Source: Bacteroidota bacterium
Lineage (GTDB): Bacteria; Bacteroidota; Bacteroidia; 2-12-FULL-35-15
Direction of reading: 5' to 3'
NCBI GenBank assembly: GCA_947466965.1
Contig: CANIFU010000002.1
Span: 1-64,000, forward strand
Length of the DNA stretch: 64,000 nt
Positions 1 to 9,986 of the stretch are shown in pieces. The number at the start of each line of letters is the position of its first letter. The first letter of the stretch is position 1. The position numbers and the translations under genes are program-made. The notes under the pieces were generated by a model. It saw nothing but the letters and a program-made list of their open reading frames with translations, made no database searches and was not told where the DNA came from.

Positions 1-24
1 TAATAGAAAAGTAATTTTAGTTAT

Positions 25-378
25 TTATTCTTTAATATCCACATGCAATATGTGCATGATACGGTGAACAATTGGAGCAAAAAAAACGGCAGTAATGCTC
101 AAAAATGCAACACCACTATACAAGGCATAAACAGAATCAAAAATTTTAGCTCCTGTTGTCCGCATTTCTGCCACAGGGCCCATTCCAGTTAATATCAAAC
201 AAGCCATATGAAAGCTGTCCAACCATCCAAGTTCTCCGAAGTGATGATAACCCAATATACCAATGCCTACAGAAAAAATTACCAATGCAATTGCAAAGAA
301 TGAAAAGCGTAACAAACGAATTAGAAAAAAAGAAAATGGTACTACTTTTTGTTTGTGGTGTTCGAGTTTTAATTTCAT
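25..378 (-). CDS. Small 2-TM membrane protein resembling a pore-loop ion channel
   Basis: 117 aa ORF; TM1 - pore-loop-like segment (FHMACLILTGMGPVAEM) - TM2 (VAFLSITAVFFAPIVHRIMHILH). Confidence 0.7.
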   Translation of the reverse strand: MKLKLEHHKQKVVPFSFFLIRLLRFSFFAIALVIFSVGIGILGYHHFGELGWLDSFHMACLILTGMGPVAEMRTTGAKIFDSVYALYSGVAFLSITAVFFAPIVHRIMHILHVDIKE

Positions 379-587
379 TTTCTCTGTTATGATTTTTTTA
401 ATTCTTTGAATTTTTTATTGCTGTTCACATTCAAAATGTTAATTCCTAATTTAGATAATCAATTCCTAAATAATGTTTTTCTAAATAAAGGATGATTTAC
501 ATTTGATTATCAAATAAATTTAATTCGTAAAATAAATTTAACTTTTGAAACTAGTTTGAATAAGTTCAATTTACAGATATTTTAATC

Positions 588-636
588 AAAAAAAGCCTCA
601 TTGCCAATTATTATTATTGAAGCTGAGGCATTTTTT
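588..636 (-). terminator. Hairpin terminator downstream of pruA
   Basis: GCCTCA...TGAGGC stem (595-600/624-629) flanked by A/T runs. Confidence 0.55.
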
Positions 637-659
637 GTGAAAATGTAATGGAAATTTTA

Positions 660-2300
660 TTAATCTGCTTGCAAAAAAGGATATCTGTAATCGGTTGGTG
701 GCACAAATGTTTCTTTGATTGTGCGAGGAGAAACCCAACGCAACAGATTCACCATTGCGCCTGCTTTATCATTTGTTCCTGAACCTCTTGCTCCACCAAA
801 TGGCTGCTGCCCAACAACTGCACCGGTGCATTTATCATTGATATAGAAGTTCCCTGCTGCATTGCGTAATGCTTTTGTGGCATGTTCAATAGCGTAACGA
901 TCCTGGGCAATGATTGCACCTGTTAATGCATATATGGAGGTAGTATCCACTGTGTGTAAAATTTCATCAAATTTTTCAGAATCATAAACATGTAATGTTA
1001 ATACAGGTCCGAATAATTCTTCGCACATGGTTACATATTTCGGATCTTTTGCTACTATAACCGTTGGTTCAATGAACCATCCATTTGATTTATCATAATT
1101 CCCACCGGCAATAATTTCAACATTTGTATCAGTTTTTGCGGCATCAATGTATTTTGCCAATTTATCAAAAGACTTTTCATCTATTACTGCATTTATAAAG
1201 TTTGTGAAATCTTCTGTCGGACCCATTTTGAATGATTTTAGATCTTCGATCAACATCTTCTTAACATCATTCCATAAGTTAGAGGGAATATATGCTCTCG
1301 AACATGCAGAACATTTTTGTCCTTGGTACTCAAAAGCTCCTCTGCTAATAGCTGTTGCAAGTATCTTAGCATCGGCAGATTTGTGAGCAAGAATAAAATC
1401 TTTACCACCAGTTTCACCAACTATACGCGGGTATGTTTTGTATTTATGAATATTGTTTCCGATTGTTTTCCAAATATTTTGAAAAACTTCTGTTGAACCC
1501 GTAAAATGAATTCCAGCAAAATCAGGATGTGAAAAAATAACATCTGCTGCATCAGGTCCACTCGGGTAGATTAAGTTAATAACCCCTTCCGGAACCCCTG
1601 CTTTTATGAATATTTCCATCAATACATTTGCTGCATATACTTGTGTGTTGGAAGGTTTCCAAACTACAACATTTCCCATCATTGCACATGATGTAGGTAA
1701 ATTTCCAGCAATAGCTGTGAAGTTGAAAGGAGTCAAGGCATATAAAAATCCTTCTAATGGTCGTTGTTCAACCCGATTCCAAACACCAAATCCTGTTCCT
1801 GCAACAGGTGGTTGTTGTCTATAGATTTCCGTCATGTACATGACATTAAAACGAAGGAAATCAATGATTTCACATGCTGAATCAATTTCTGCTTGGAACA
1901 CATTTTTTGATTGGCCGAGCATGGTTGCAGCATTTAATTTAGCACGGTAAGGACCTGCAATTAACTCAGCTGCTTTTAAGAAAATACTTGCACGGTGTTC
2001 CCAAGCCAATGCTTCCCATTTTGATTTTGCAGCCAAAGCAGCATTGATGGCTTGTGTTACATGTTCTTTATTGCTTTTGTGAAAGTGTCCTAATGTATGT
2101 TTGTGATCATGAGGAGGAGCAAGGCGAATTTTATCATTGCTGCGAATTTCTTTTCCTCCAATATACATTGGAATGTCTATTTCTTGTGCACGTAATTCTT
2201 TTAACATTGCTTGAAGAGATGCTCTTTCCGGACTTCCAGACGCATAACTTTTTATTGGCTCGTTAACCGGACCCGGTACTGTATAAATTCCTTTTGGCAT
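660..2300 (-). CDS. pruA: L-glutamate gamma-semialdehyde (1-pyrroline-5-carboxylate) dehydrogenase
   Basis: 546 aa ALDH-family ORF; EYQGQKCSACSRAYIP catalytic Cys motif, VGETGGKDFILAH, PFGGARGSGTNDKAG. Confidence 0.95.
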   Translation of the reverse strand: MPKGIYTVPGPVNEPIKSYASGSPERASLQAMLKELRAQEIDIPMYIGGKEIRSNDKIRLAPPHDHKHTLGHFHKSNKEHVTQAINAALAAKSKWEALAWEHRASIFLKAAELIAGPYRAKLNAATMLGQSKNVFQAEIDSACEIIDFLRFNVMYMTEIYRQQPPVAGTGFGVWNRVEQRPLEGFLYALTPFNFTAIAGNLPTSCAMMGNVVVWKPSNTQVYAANVLMEIFIKAGVPEGVINLIYPSGPDAADVIFSHPDFAGIHFTGSTEVFQNIWKTIGNNIHKYKTYPRIVGETGGKDFILAHKSADAKILATAISRGAFEYQGQKCSACSRAYIPSNLWNDVKKMLIEDLKSFKMGPTEDFTNFINAVIDEKSFDKLAKYIDAAKTDTNVEIIAGGNYDKSNGWFIEPTVIVAKDPKYVTMCEELFGPVLTLHVYDSEKFDEILHTVDTTSIYALTGAIIAQDRYAIEHATKALRNAAGNFYINDKCTGAVVGQQPFGGARGSGTNDKAGAMVNLLRWVSPRTIKETFVPPTDYRYPFLQAD

Positions 2301-2578
2301 AATATGAGTTTGTAAGTATTGAAAACTAGGATGCTTTCTTTAAATTTAGTGTAAATATAAGGAAAAAAAGAAATCACATACTCCCAGATTTTTTTATTAC
2401 TTATTGCGTTTTAGAAACTGATTCTAATTTGTAGATCAGGCAATTTTTTAGAATATGAAAAAATGATTTAGTGAATTTAAAAAACATTAGAAACTAATGA
2501 ATGCGGATTTTTTTAGAAATTATTATTTAAGAAAGTAGAATTGCTAAAGCGAATATTTTTTTTGTTGTTAAAGACTCA

Positions 2579-3145
2579 CTATCCGATTCGTTTTTGAACC
2601 AATTGTTCTACCTTTTCAAAAAGTTGAGTTGGCGTTGATGTTCGCCAACCAATGTCGTTGAGTTGTCCACCGGATACAATATAATAATCAATATTCGCCC
2701 TTTGAAACTCTTCCATTACATGTTTTCTGAAATTAAGGAACGCAATCCAGCCGTCTTCAATTTCTTCAAACCATTCCTCGTAATAACAGTCGTCAGATGC
2801 GTGAAAGTTTAATACATTTTCCCCAATGAGTATAAATTTATTCACTCCAAATTGCATGATCAATTCGATGATATCTCTTTTCAGAAGCATAATATCGTTA
2901 TTGATTGCATCATTCCATTCACCGATGAGTTCGATGATGGCAAAATTCTGATCATAATCCACACAAAGTATCTTAATATACAAAGTAGGAGAATCAATAT
3001 CATCCCATTGCGGATGGATCAAATAATTATAAATAGCATTGGTGTATTCAAACTCACTGTATTCGCGATTGTAAAATGGGGAGTGCTCATCTTCAGATGC
3101 GATATAGATATGTCGCCAATTGTAAAATGGTTCTATGTCTTGCAT
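2579..3145 (-). CDS. Hypothetical protein (conserved in Bacteroidota)
   Basis: 188 aa intact ORF, acidic soluble protein; no family motif recognised with certainty. Confidence 0.7.
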   Translation of the reverse strand: MQDIEPFYNWRHIYIASEDEHSPFYNREYSEFEYTNAIYNYLIHPQWDDIDSPTLYIKILCVDYDQNFAIIELIGEWNDAINNDIMLLKRDIIELIMQFGVNKFILIGENVLNFHASDDCYYEEWFEEIEDGWIAFLNFRKHVMEEFQRANIDYYIVSGGQLNDIGWRTSTPTQLFEKVEQLVQKRIG

Positions 3146-3217
3146 ACGGTGAGGAGTTAATTGGAGAAATTTGGTTGAATCCGAATTGAATCAACAACTT
3201 AATTTACTTGTTAGTAG

Positions 3218-4027
3218 TTACTTTTTTTTAAAATGATCGACAGCCTTTCTGACACTGCCATATTTTAACAACAATTCATGTGCTTTTTTGTAGGGTACTT
3301 TTAATTCAGCAACAACCATATTCGTTCCTCTGTCAACCAGTTTATTGTTACTTAATTGCATGTCTACCATTTTATTTCCCTTCACTTTTCCAAGTTTAAT
3401 CATCACAGAAGTAGAAATCATATTCAGTGTCAATTTTTGAGCCGTACCAGATTTCATGCGTGTACTGCCGGTTACAAATTCGGGTCCGACAATAATTTCA
3501 ATTTTGTGTTTGGCTACTTTGGCAACATTGCTTCCTTTATTACAAACAATACAAGCCGTTACAATTCCTTTTTTGTTGCAGGCTTCCAAGGCTCCAATAA
3601 CATAGGGTGTTGACCCCGAAGCAGCAATCCCAATCACGACATCTTTTTTTGTAATTTTATATTCTTGCAAATCTTTCCAACCTTGTTTTGTATCATCTTC
3701 AGCAAATTCAACAGCTTTTCGGATGGCTTTGTCGCCTCCCGCAATTATTCCGATTACCATACCTTGAGGAACGCCATAGGTTGGAGGGCATTCACTTGCA
3801 TCAACAATTCCAAGTCTCCCGCTGGTACCTGCACCCATATAAAATAACCGGCCGCCAAGCTTCATTTGTTTTACAACAACATTCACTAATTTTTCAATTT
3901 TCGGAATTTCTTTTTGTATTGCAAGCGGAACAGTTTTGTCTTCTTTATTTATATTATTCAATAATTCACGCACGCTCATTTTTTCGAGTGCGTTATATTT
4001 TGAATCGGCTTCGGTTGTTCTTTTCAT
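3218..4027 (-). CDS. murQ: N-acetylmuramic acid 6-phosphate etherase
   Basis: 269 aa SIS-domain ORF; GRLFYMGAGTSGRLGIVDASECPPTYG, EFVTGSTRMKSGTAQK. Confidence 0.93.
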   Translation of the reverse strand: MKRTTEADSKYNALEKMSVRELLNNINKEDKTVPLAIQKEIPKIEKLVNVVVKQMKLGGRLFYMGAGTSGRLGIVDASECPPTYGVPQGMVIGIIAGGDKAIRKAVEFAEDDTKQGWKDLQEYKITKKDVVIGIAASGSTPYVIGALEACNKKGIVTACIVCNKGSNVAKVAKHKIEIIVGPEFVTGSTRMKSGTAQKLTLNMISTSVMIKLGKVKGNKMVDMQLSNNKLVDRGTNMVVAELKVPYKKAHELLLKYGSVRKAVDHFKKK

Positions 4028-4030
4028 GTT

Positions 4031-4059
4031 AAAAATAAAGGGCGAAAAATTCCGCCCTT
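4031..4059 (-). terminator. Hairpin terminator after the E1 gene
   Basis: AAGGGCG...CGCCCTT stem; U-rich tract on the minus strand. Confidence 0.5.
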
Positions 4060-4064
4060 CTGTA

Positions 4065-6488
4065 TTAGTATATTCTTGGAAATTTTGTTGGATTTGTTTC
4101 GGTCATCATTTCATAAATTGTATCGAAAATATCATCAGCACTTGGTTTTGAGAAATAATCCCCGTCAGAACCATAGGCAGGACGGTGATCCTTCGCAGTT
4201 AATGTGCGCGGCTCAGAATCTAAGTATTTATAGGCTCCTTGTTCTTCCAATACTTTTTGAAGAATATATGCACTTGCACCACCCGGAGCATCTTCATCCA
4301 AAACAACCAATCGGTTTGTTTTTTTTACAGATTCAATAATTGAATGATCTAAATCGAAGGGCAATAATGTTTGAACGTCAATTACTTCAACTGAAATATC
4401 TGCTTCAGCTAATTGTTTTACCGCTTCCATTGCAATTCTGCAGCAGGAGCCATAAGTGACAAGAGTTACATCTGCACCTTCGTTGATAGTTTCTACAACT
4501 CCCAATTGTATTTTATATTCTCCTAAATTGGAAGGTAATTGTTCTTTTAATCTGTAACCGTTTAAAGGTTCAATAACCAATGCCGGTTCATCTGCAGCTA
4601 ATAATGTATTATAGAAACCAGCAGCTTGTTGCATGTTGCGTGGAACACATACATGAATACCGCGTATAGAATTGATGATCATCCCCATAGGTGAGCCGCT
4701 GTGCCAAATGCCTTCTAATCGATGGCCACGAGTTCGGACAATTACAGGAGACTTTTGTGCTCCTTTGGTACGATACTGAACTGTTGCCAGATCATCACTC
4801 ATGATTTGCAACGCATAAAGTAAATAATCCAAGTATTGGATCTCAGCAATTGGCCGGATACCTCTCATGGCTAATCCGATTGCTTGACCCATAATCGTTG
4901 CTTCGCGGATACCGGTATCAAATACCCTTATTTCTCCGTATTTCTCTTGAAGTCCTTCCAAACCTTGGTTAACACCTCCTATTTTTCCGGCATCTTCACC
5001 AAAAATTACTACTTCAGGATATTTTGAAAGTATCGCATTAAAATTTTCTCTTAGTAATTCTCTTCCATCCACTAATTTAGCTTCGCCTGCAAATTCGGCT
5101 TTCACCTGTTTTGTTTTTAACGCGTTCTGCTCCGATTCACTGTGCAAATAAGAACTGTATCGATCGTGGTTTGCTAATTTGGATTCGCTGATCCAATCAA
5201 CCAATTGTTTCTTCGCAGAAATATTTTCATTGCGTGTTAAGCGTAGAACACTTTTTGCTGCAACAATTATATCTTTACGGATCGGTTCAAGAATAGAGTA
5301 GAGGTCGTTTTTAATTTTACTAATAAATGCTGCGTTGCTCGATTGGGCAGCAATGTTATCCATTAATGCACTCACTTCTTTTAATTCGGCTTTGATCGGA
5401 TTTAAGTAGGCGCTCCATGCTGCAGATTTGGCTTCACGCACTACTTTTTTTGAATTCTCCTCGATCTCATTCAATTCATTTTCAGACGCTAGTTTATTGG
5501 AAAGAATCCATTCACGTAATTTCTTAATGCCGTCAAAATCGGATTCCCACTGCAAGCGTTCTTTCGATTTATAGCGTTCGTGAGAGCCTGATGTACTGTG
5601 GCCTTGCGGTTGAGTAACTTCTTCAACATGAACCAATACAGGAACATGTTGTTCCCTGCAAACCTTACTGGCTTTTTCATATGTCTCGCAAAGATGTACA
5701 TAATCCCATCCTTTTGTTTTAAATATTTCATAACCGTTTCCGCCATTTTCACGCTGAAACCCTTTTAATATTTCGGAGATACTTTCTTTTGTTGTTTGAT
5801 ACTTTTTGGGAACAGAAATTCCGTGACCATCATCCCAAACAGATACTAACATAGGAATTTGCATTACACCAGCAGCATTGATTGTTTCCCAGAATAATCC
5901 TTCAGAAGTACTTGCATCGCCAATGGTTCCAAAAGCAATTTCAGTTCCTTTATTTGAAAATATATGAAATTGTTCTTTTTGTAATTCAGGATTTAATTTA
6001 TAATGTTTGGATGCCATCGCTAATCCAAGCAATCGCGGCATTTGTCCACCTGTAGGTGAAATATCAGGTGAGGAGTTTTTTATTTTTGTAAGATCTTTCC
6101 AGGAGCCATCCGCATTTAAACTTCGGGTTCCAAAATGACCTCCCATTTGTCTGCCTGCACTCATTGGTTCAGCATCAGCATCTGTATGGCCGTATAATCC
6201 AGCAAACCATTCCTGTAAAGTAAGGTTTCCGGAAGCAAACATAAATGTTTGATCGCGGTAATATCCGGAGCGAAAATCACCGAATTGAAAAACTTTAGCC
6301 ATAGCTAATTGAGCAATTTCTTTTCCATCACCAAATATTCCGAATTTTGCTTTTCCGGTCAATACTTCTCTTCTTCCCATTAAGCTTGCTTCACGGCTTT
6401 CGTTCGCTATCCGAAAATCATTCAGAACTTCTTTAATGTATTCCGTAACTTTTACTTTTCCGGTTGACATTGTTTCATCTTTTGACAT
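4065..6488 (-). CDS. Fused 2-oxoacid dehydrogenase E1 alpha/beta (ThDP-dependent)
   Basis: 807 aa; alpha-like half (GDASTSEGLFWETINAAG) followed by beta-like half (VVIFGEDAGKIGGVNQGLEGLQEKYG, IREATIMGQAIGLAMRGIRPIAEIQYLDYL). Confidence 0.9.
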   Translation of the reverse strand: MSKDETMSTGKVKVTEYIKEVLNDFRIANESREASLMGRREVLTGKAKFGIFGDGKEIAQLAMAKVFQFGDFRSGYYRDQTFMFASGNLTLQEWFAGLYGHTDADAEPMSAGRQMGGHFGTRSLNADGSWKDLTKIKNSSPDISPTGGQMPRLLGLAMASKHYKLNPELQKEQFHIFSNKGTEIAFGTIGDASTSEGLFWETINAAGVMQIPMLVSVWDDGHGISVPKKYQTTKESISEILKGFQRENGGNGYEIFKTKGWDYVHLCETYEKASKVCREQHVPVLVHVEEVTQPQGHSTSGSHERYKSKERLQWESDFDGIKKLREWILSNKLASENELNEIEENSKKVVREAKSAAWSAYLNPIKAELKEVSALMDNIAAQSSNAAFISKIKNDLYSILEPIRKDIIVAAKSVLRLTRNENISAKKQLVDWISESKLANHDRYSSYLHSESEQNALKTKQVKAEFAGEAKLVDGRELLRENFNAILSKYPEVVIFGEDAGKIGGVNQGLEGLQEKYGEIRVFDTGIREATIMGQAIGLAMRGIRPIAEIQYLDYLLYALQIMSDDLATVQYRTKGAQKSPVIVRTRGHRLEGIWHSGSPMGMIINSIRGIHVCVPRNMQQAAGFYNTLLAADEPALVIEPLNGYRLKEQLPSNLGEYKIQLGVVETINEGADVTLVTYGSCCRIAMEAVKQLAEADISVEVIDVQTLLPFDLDHSIIESVKKTNRLVVLDEDAPGGASAYILQKVLEEQGAYKYLDSEPRTLTAKDHRPAYGSDGDYFSKPSADDIFDTIYEMMTETNPTKFPRIY

Positions 6489-6608
6489 AATAAATTAGGC
6501 ATTAGGATCTCTGTTTACAAATATAAGTATTTGTAATTGCAAAAAAAGAGTGTTTTTGAAATTTGTTAAAAAAAGAGAAAGGTGTGAAAGGAAATGATTT
6601 TGTTACAA

Positions 6609-7289
6609 CTAATATTTTTCGTTGTATAGTTTTACTGCAGCTCTGTTACAGCTTGTACGTTTTCTTTTGAAAGATGCGGATGTAATAGGGCAGGCAATAG
6701 CGCCAACCATACAAACAGCACTACCGGTTAAATAAGTGGAGTCGAATCCTTTGGATTGGAATAAAGGTCTAGGTATACTTTTTATAAAAAGAAGTAAAGC
6801 AGCCATTCCAAATGGTATTCCTGCAAAGCCAATATATTGTATTGCTTTTGCATCTTTTGCACTAGAGGCTAAAGCAACTAATTTTTTATCTTTCGTATTG
6901 ATTAGGAGGTTGTGAAATTCTCTTTCGTCTAATAAAACATTTTTGTGGCGGAATTTGCCTGCTCCCCGCTCCTCAATTTTTGTTGAAACAACGGCTGCTT
7001 CCCTATAATAATCATTGCTCTCTAAAACACGTACTTCAATTTTTTTTTCCGGTTCCTGTTTAAATTCTTCTTTCATTCCATTGGAGAAAATAATCATTAA
7101 AACATCCGATTTTTTATCGGTAAAGGTTGGGCCATCAAGGAAATTGAATTTTTTATATTTAATTTCTATAGGAGAAATTTCTAGAATTTTTGCAATGATC
7201 TTTTCATTGTTGAATGTTATAATTGTGTCTTGTGCATAATTTACTGATAGAATAAAAGTAAAAAGGATTACAAGAAAGTGCTTTTTCAT
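6609..7289 (-). CDS. Hypothetical secreted/membrane protein
   Basis: 226 aa ORF with N-terminal signal peptide and two hydrophobic segments. Confidence 0.65.
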   Translation of the reverse strand: MKKHFLVILFTFILSVNYAQDTIITFNNEKIIAKILEISPIEIKYKKFNFLDGPTFTDKKSDVLMIIFSNGMKEEFKQEPEKKIEVRVLESNDYYREAAVVSTKIEERGAGKFRHKNVLLDEREFHNLLINTKDKKLVALASSAKDAKAIQYIGFAGIPFGMAALLLFIKSIPRPLFQSKGFDSTYLTGSAVCMVGAIACPITSASFKRKRTSCNRAAVKLYNEKY

Positions 7290-7393
7290 ATTAGGTTTGT
7301 TTTAACAAATATATAAAAATTAACGATAATTCAACAACTTACTTTCCAAATTCATAAATCAAAAAATATCAAACCGAATCTAAAAATTCTACG

Positions 7394-7401
7394 TAATTTT
7401 G
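7394..7401 (+). promoter_or_regulatory. Bacteroidota-type -7 element (TAATTTTG) upstream of terC-like gene
   Basis: matches TAnnTTTG; 16 nt upstream of ATG; no clear -33 TTTG. Confidence 0.35.
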
Positions 7402-7416
7402 CATAAAATTTAATTT

Positions 7417-8181
7417 ATGCATTTAGCCCAGGATTTTAATGAGCTTTTTACAGTCGCCTCGCTCATCAGTCTTCTTACGTTATCGGTTTTAGAAGTTGTT
7501 TTAGGGATAGACAACATCATTTTTATATCTATCATTGCTGGAAAACTTCCGAAAATGAAGCAGGGAAGGGCTCGTGCAATCGGTTTGATGATGGCACTTG
7601 TAATGCGTGTTATTTTGCTTTTTAGTATTTCTTGGATTGTAGGATTAAAAGAAGCCCTTTTTAATATTGGAGATTTTGCAGTGACTGGCCGTGATCTAAT
7701 CTTGTTTTCGGGAGGTGTATTTTTGTTGTATAAAACCACAATTGAATTGCACAATAAGATTCAGGGATATGGCGAAGAGGCTATGAGTGTGAAAAAGGTT
7801 AGCTTTAATGCAATTGTGTTGCAGATCGTTTTGATCGATATCGTTTTTTCTTTCGATTCAATCCTTACTGCAGTAGGTTTGGTAAGCAATTTATTAATAA
7901 TGATTCTGGCTGTAATTATTGCCATGATCATTATGATTATTTTCTCTGGTAAAGTATCCGATTTTATTAATGAAAATCCTACAATTAAAGTATTGGCATT
8001 ATCCTTTTTATTGATGATCGGAGTTATTCTGATTCTTGAATCCTTTCATGAGCATGTAGATAAAAAGTTTATATACATTTCAATTGCATTCTCACTTTTT
8101 GTTGAGTTATTGAATATTCGGATGCGAAAGAAGGAAACAAAGGCGACGGATACTAATAATGATCCACGTGATGTTATTTAA
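7417..8181 (+). CDS. TerC family integral membrane protein
   Basis: 254 aa; LSVLEVVLGIDNIIFISIIAGKLP and IVLIDIVFSFDSILTAVGL motifs. Confidence 0.93.
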   Translation: MHLAQDFNELFTVASLISLLTLSVLEVVLGIDNIIFISIIAGKLPKMKQGRARAIGLMMALVMRVILLFSISWIVGLKEALFNIGDFAVTGRDLILFSGGVFLLYKTTIELHNKIQGYGEEAMSVKKVSFNAIVLQIVLIDIVFSFDSILTAVGLVSNLLIMILAVIIAMIIMIIFSGKVSDFINENPTIKVLALSFLLMIGVILILESFHEHVDKKFIYISIAFSLFVELLNIRMRKKETKATDTNNDPRDVI

Positions 8182-9115
8182 CCGTTGTGCGTATTTTCCG
8201 GTCAATATGATATTTTTTTGCGCTGTGGATACTCGCGTTTAGGTCGAATCCCAATAATAAAATTAAGGAATTGATATAGATCAACATTAGAATAACGATT
8301 AAGGTTCCGATTGATCCATACAGTTTATTATAATTTCCGAAATTATTTACATAATAGGTAAATCCACCTGTAGCAATAATAATTAGTATGGTTGCTAACA
8401 TAGAACCTGCAGAGAAGAACCGCCATCCATGTTTTTGTTTGGGGCCTAAAAAATAATTGATAGAAATTATTGCATAGCATAATCCTCCCAATACAAGCCA
8501 TTTTAAAAAAGAAAGAACATAAAAGAGCGTTTTGTTGCTTTTTAGGACATGAGACAATCCAAATTCTCCATAAATAAGAATGGCAACAGAAGTTGAAATT
8601 AAAATAATCGTCAGAAAAAGCATATATAATGACGTTAATCGCTGTTCCAAAGGTTTTCTAGTTTCAATTTCATGATATGTTTCGTTGAATGCATTGATCA
8701 TGGCATTAAAACCATTCGTGGAAAAATACAGTGCAGTAATAAAACCAAAAGATAATAATCCCCCTCGTTGATTACTGATAATATCACTTATTGTATCTTC
8801 TGTTGCTTGAAATGCTGCTGTAGGCATTACTCTTTGTAATAGATTAAAGAGGTTATCTTGAAAGTGATCGATAGGGATATACGGTATCAGTGTGAATAAA
8901 AAGATGATTGTAGGAAATAGTGCCAGAAAAAAACTAAATGACAATGCGGCGGCTCTTGTATTTAAGGTGCCATTTTGTATACCTTTGAAAAAAAATTTTG
9001 TAACCAAATAAAGAGATAAACCATCGAATCCAGGAAGAACTATTTTTCGGCTAGTTTTAATAATTCTTAAAACAGGTTTTATCTTTATTAAAAGCTTGAT
9101 CGATTTACGTTGCAT
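8174..9115 (-). CDS. YihY/virulence factor BrkB family membrane protein
   Basis: 313 aa; RAAALSFSFFLALFPTIIFLFTLIPYIP; YGSIGTLIVILMLIYINSLILLLGFDLNA. Confidence 0.9.
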   Translation of the reverse strand: MQRKSIKLLIKIKPVLRIIKTSRKIVLPGFDGLSLYLVTKFFFKGIQNGTLNTRAAALSFSFFLALFPTIIFLFTLIPYIPIDHFQDNLFNLLQRVMPTAAFQATEDTISDIISNQRGGLLSFGFITALYFSTNGFNAMINAFNETYHEIETRKPLEQRLTSLYMLFLTIILISTSVAILIYGEFGLSHVLKSNKTLFYVLSFLKWLVLGGLCYAIISINYFLGPKQKHGWRFFSAGSMLATILIIIATGGFTYYVNNFGNYNKLYGSIGTLIVILMLIYINSLILLLGFDLNASIHSAKKYHIDRKIRTTVK

Positions 9116-9116
9116 T

Positions 9117-9986
9117 TTAAATCGCTTTTAAACTCATGTCTAAACTTTTTATGTGATGCGTGAGGGCTCCAACTGAAATAAAATCAACTCCACAGGCAGC
9201 ATATTTGCTGATATTTTGTTCAGTAATACCTCCGGATGCTTCTGTTTCAAATTTGCCGTTAATGAGTTTCAAGGCCTTTTTTATATCGGAAATTGAAAAG
9301 TTATCGAGCATTATGCGGTGAATTCCTCCGACTAAAAGTATTTCTTTTACCTCATTCAAATTACGGGACTCGACTTCAATTTTTAATTTTTTGTTTTTTG
9401 ATTTCAGGTATTTTTTACAAGCGTCAATGGCTTGTTTTATTCCTCCAGCATAATCTATATGGTTGTCCTTTATTAGGATCATATCGTATAATCCGATTCT
9501 GTGGTTTGCGCCACCGCCAATAACTACCGCCCATTTTTCTAATCCGCGAACAGTAGGTGTTGTTTTTCGGGTATCAATAACTTTTGTTTTTGTTCCTTTG
9601 CAGAATTGAACTAATTGATTTGTTTTAGTTGCGATTCCGCTCATCCGTTGCATGCAATTCAAAACCAATCGTTCGGCAAGTAATATGGATTGTGATTTAC
9701 CTTCAACAAGTAACACAATGTCACCAATTTTAATTTTGCTACCGTCTTTGAGGAGCACTTTTACTTTTAATGATTTGTCAACTGTTTTGAATATTTCCAC
9801 TGCCAGTTCCACACCCGCTAAAATACCATTTTCTTTAACAAGCAGATGCGCTTTGCCTTTGGCATTATTAGGAATACAGGCAAGCGATGTATGATCTCCG
9901 TCACCCGCATCTTCCGCTAATGCGGCATGAATAAAATTTTGAATATGAAAGTGGTATGATCGCTCGGGGCTTAATCGTTTACTCAT
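9117..9986 (-). CDS. nadC: Carboxylating nicotinate-nucleotide diphosphorylase (quinolinate phosphoribosyltransferase)
   Basis: 289 aa; AEDAGDGDHTS, VIDTRKTTPTVRGLEKWAVVIGGGANHRIGLYDMILIKDNHI. Confidence 0.96.
   Translation of the reverse strand: MSKRLSPERSYHFHIQNFIHAALAEDAGDGDHTSLACIPNNAKGKAHLLVKENGILAGVELAVEIFKTVDKSLKVKVLLKDGSKIKIGDIVLLVEGKSQSILLAERLVLNCMQRMSGIATKTNQLVQFCKGTKTKVIDTRKTTPTVRGLEKWAVVIGGGANHRIGLYDMILIKDNHIDYAGGIKQAIDACKKYLKSKNKKLKIEVESRNLNEVKEILLVGGIHRIMLDNFSISDIKKALKLINGKFETEASGGITEQNISKYAACGVDFISVGALTHHIKSLDMSLKAI

Noticed and set aside
3356-4151. Several plus-strand ORFs over murQ and the E1 gene
   Set aside because: Antisense shadows of strongly supported minus-strand genes.
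7410-7754. 114-aa minus-strand ORF inside the terC-like gene
   Set aside because: Antisense shadow ORF; terC-family motifs on the plus strand are clear.
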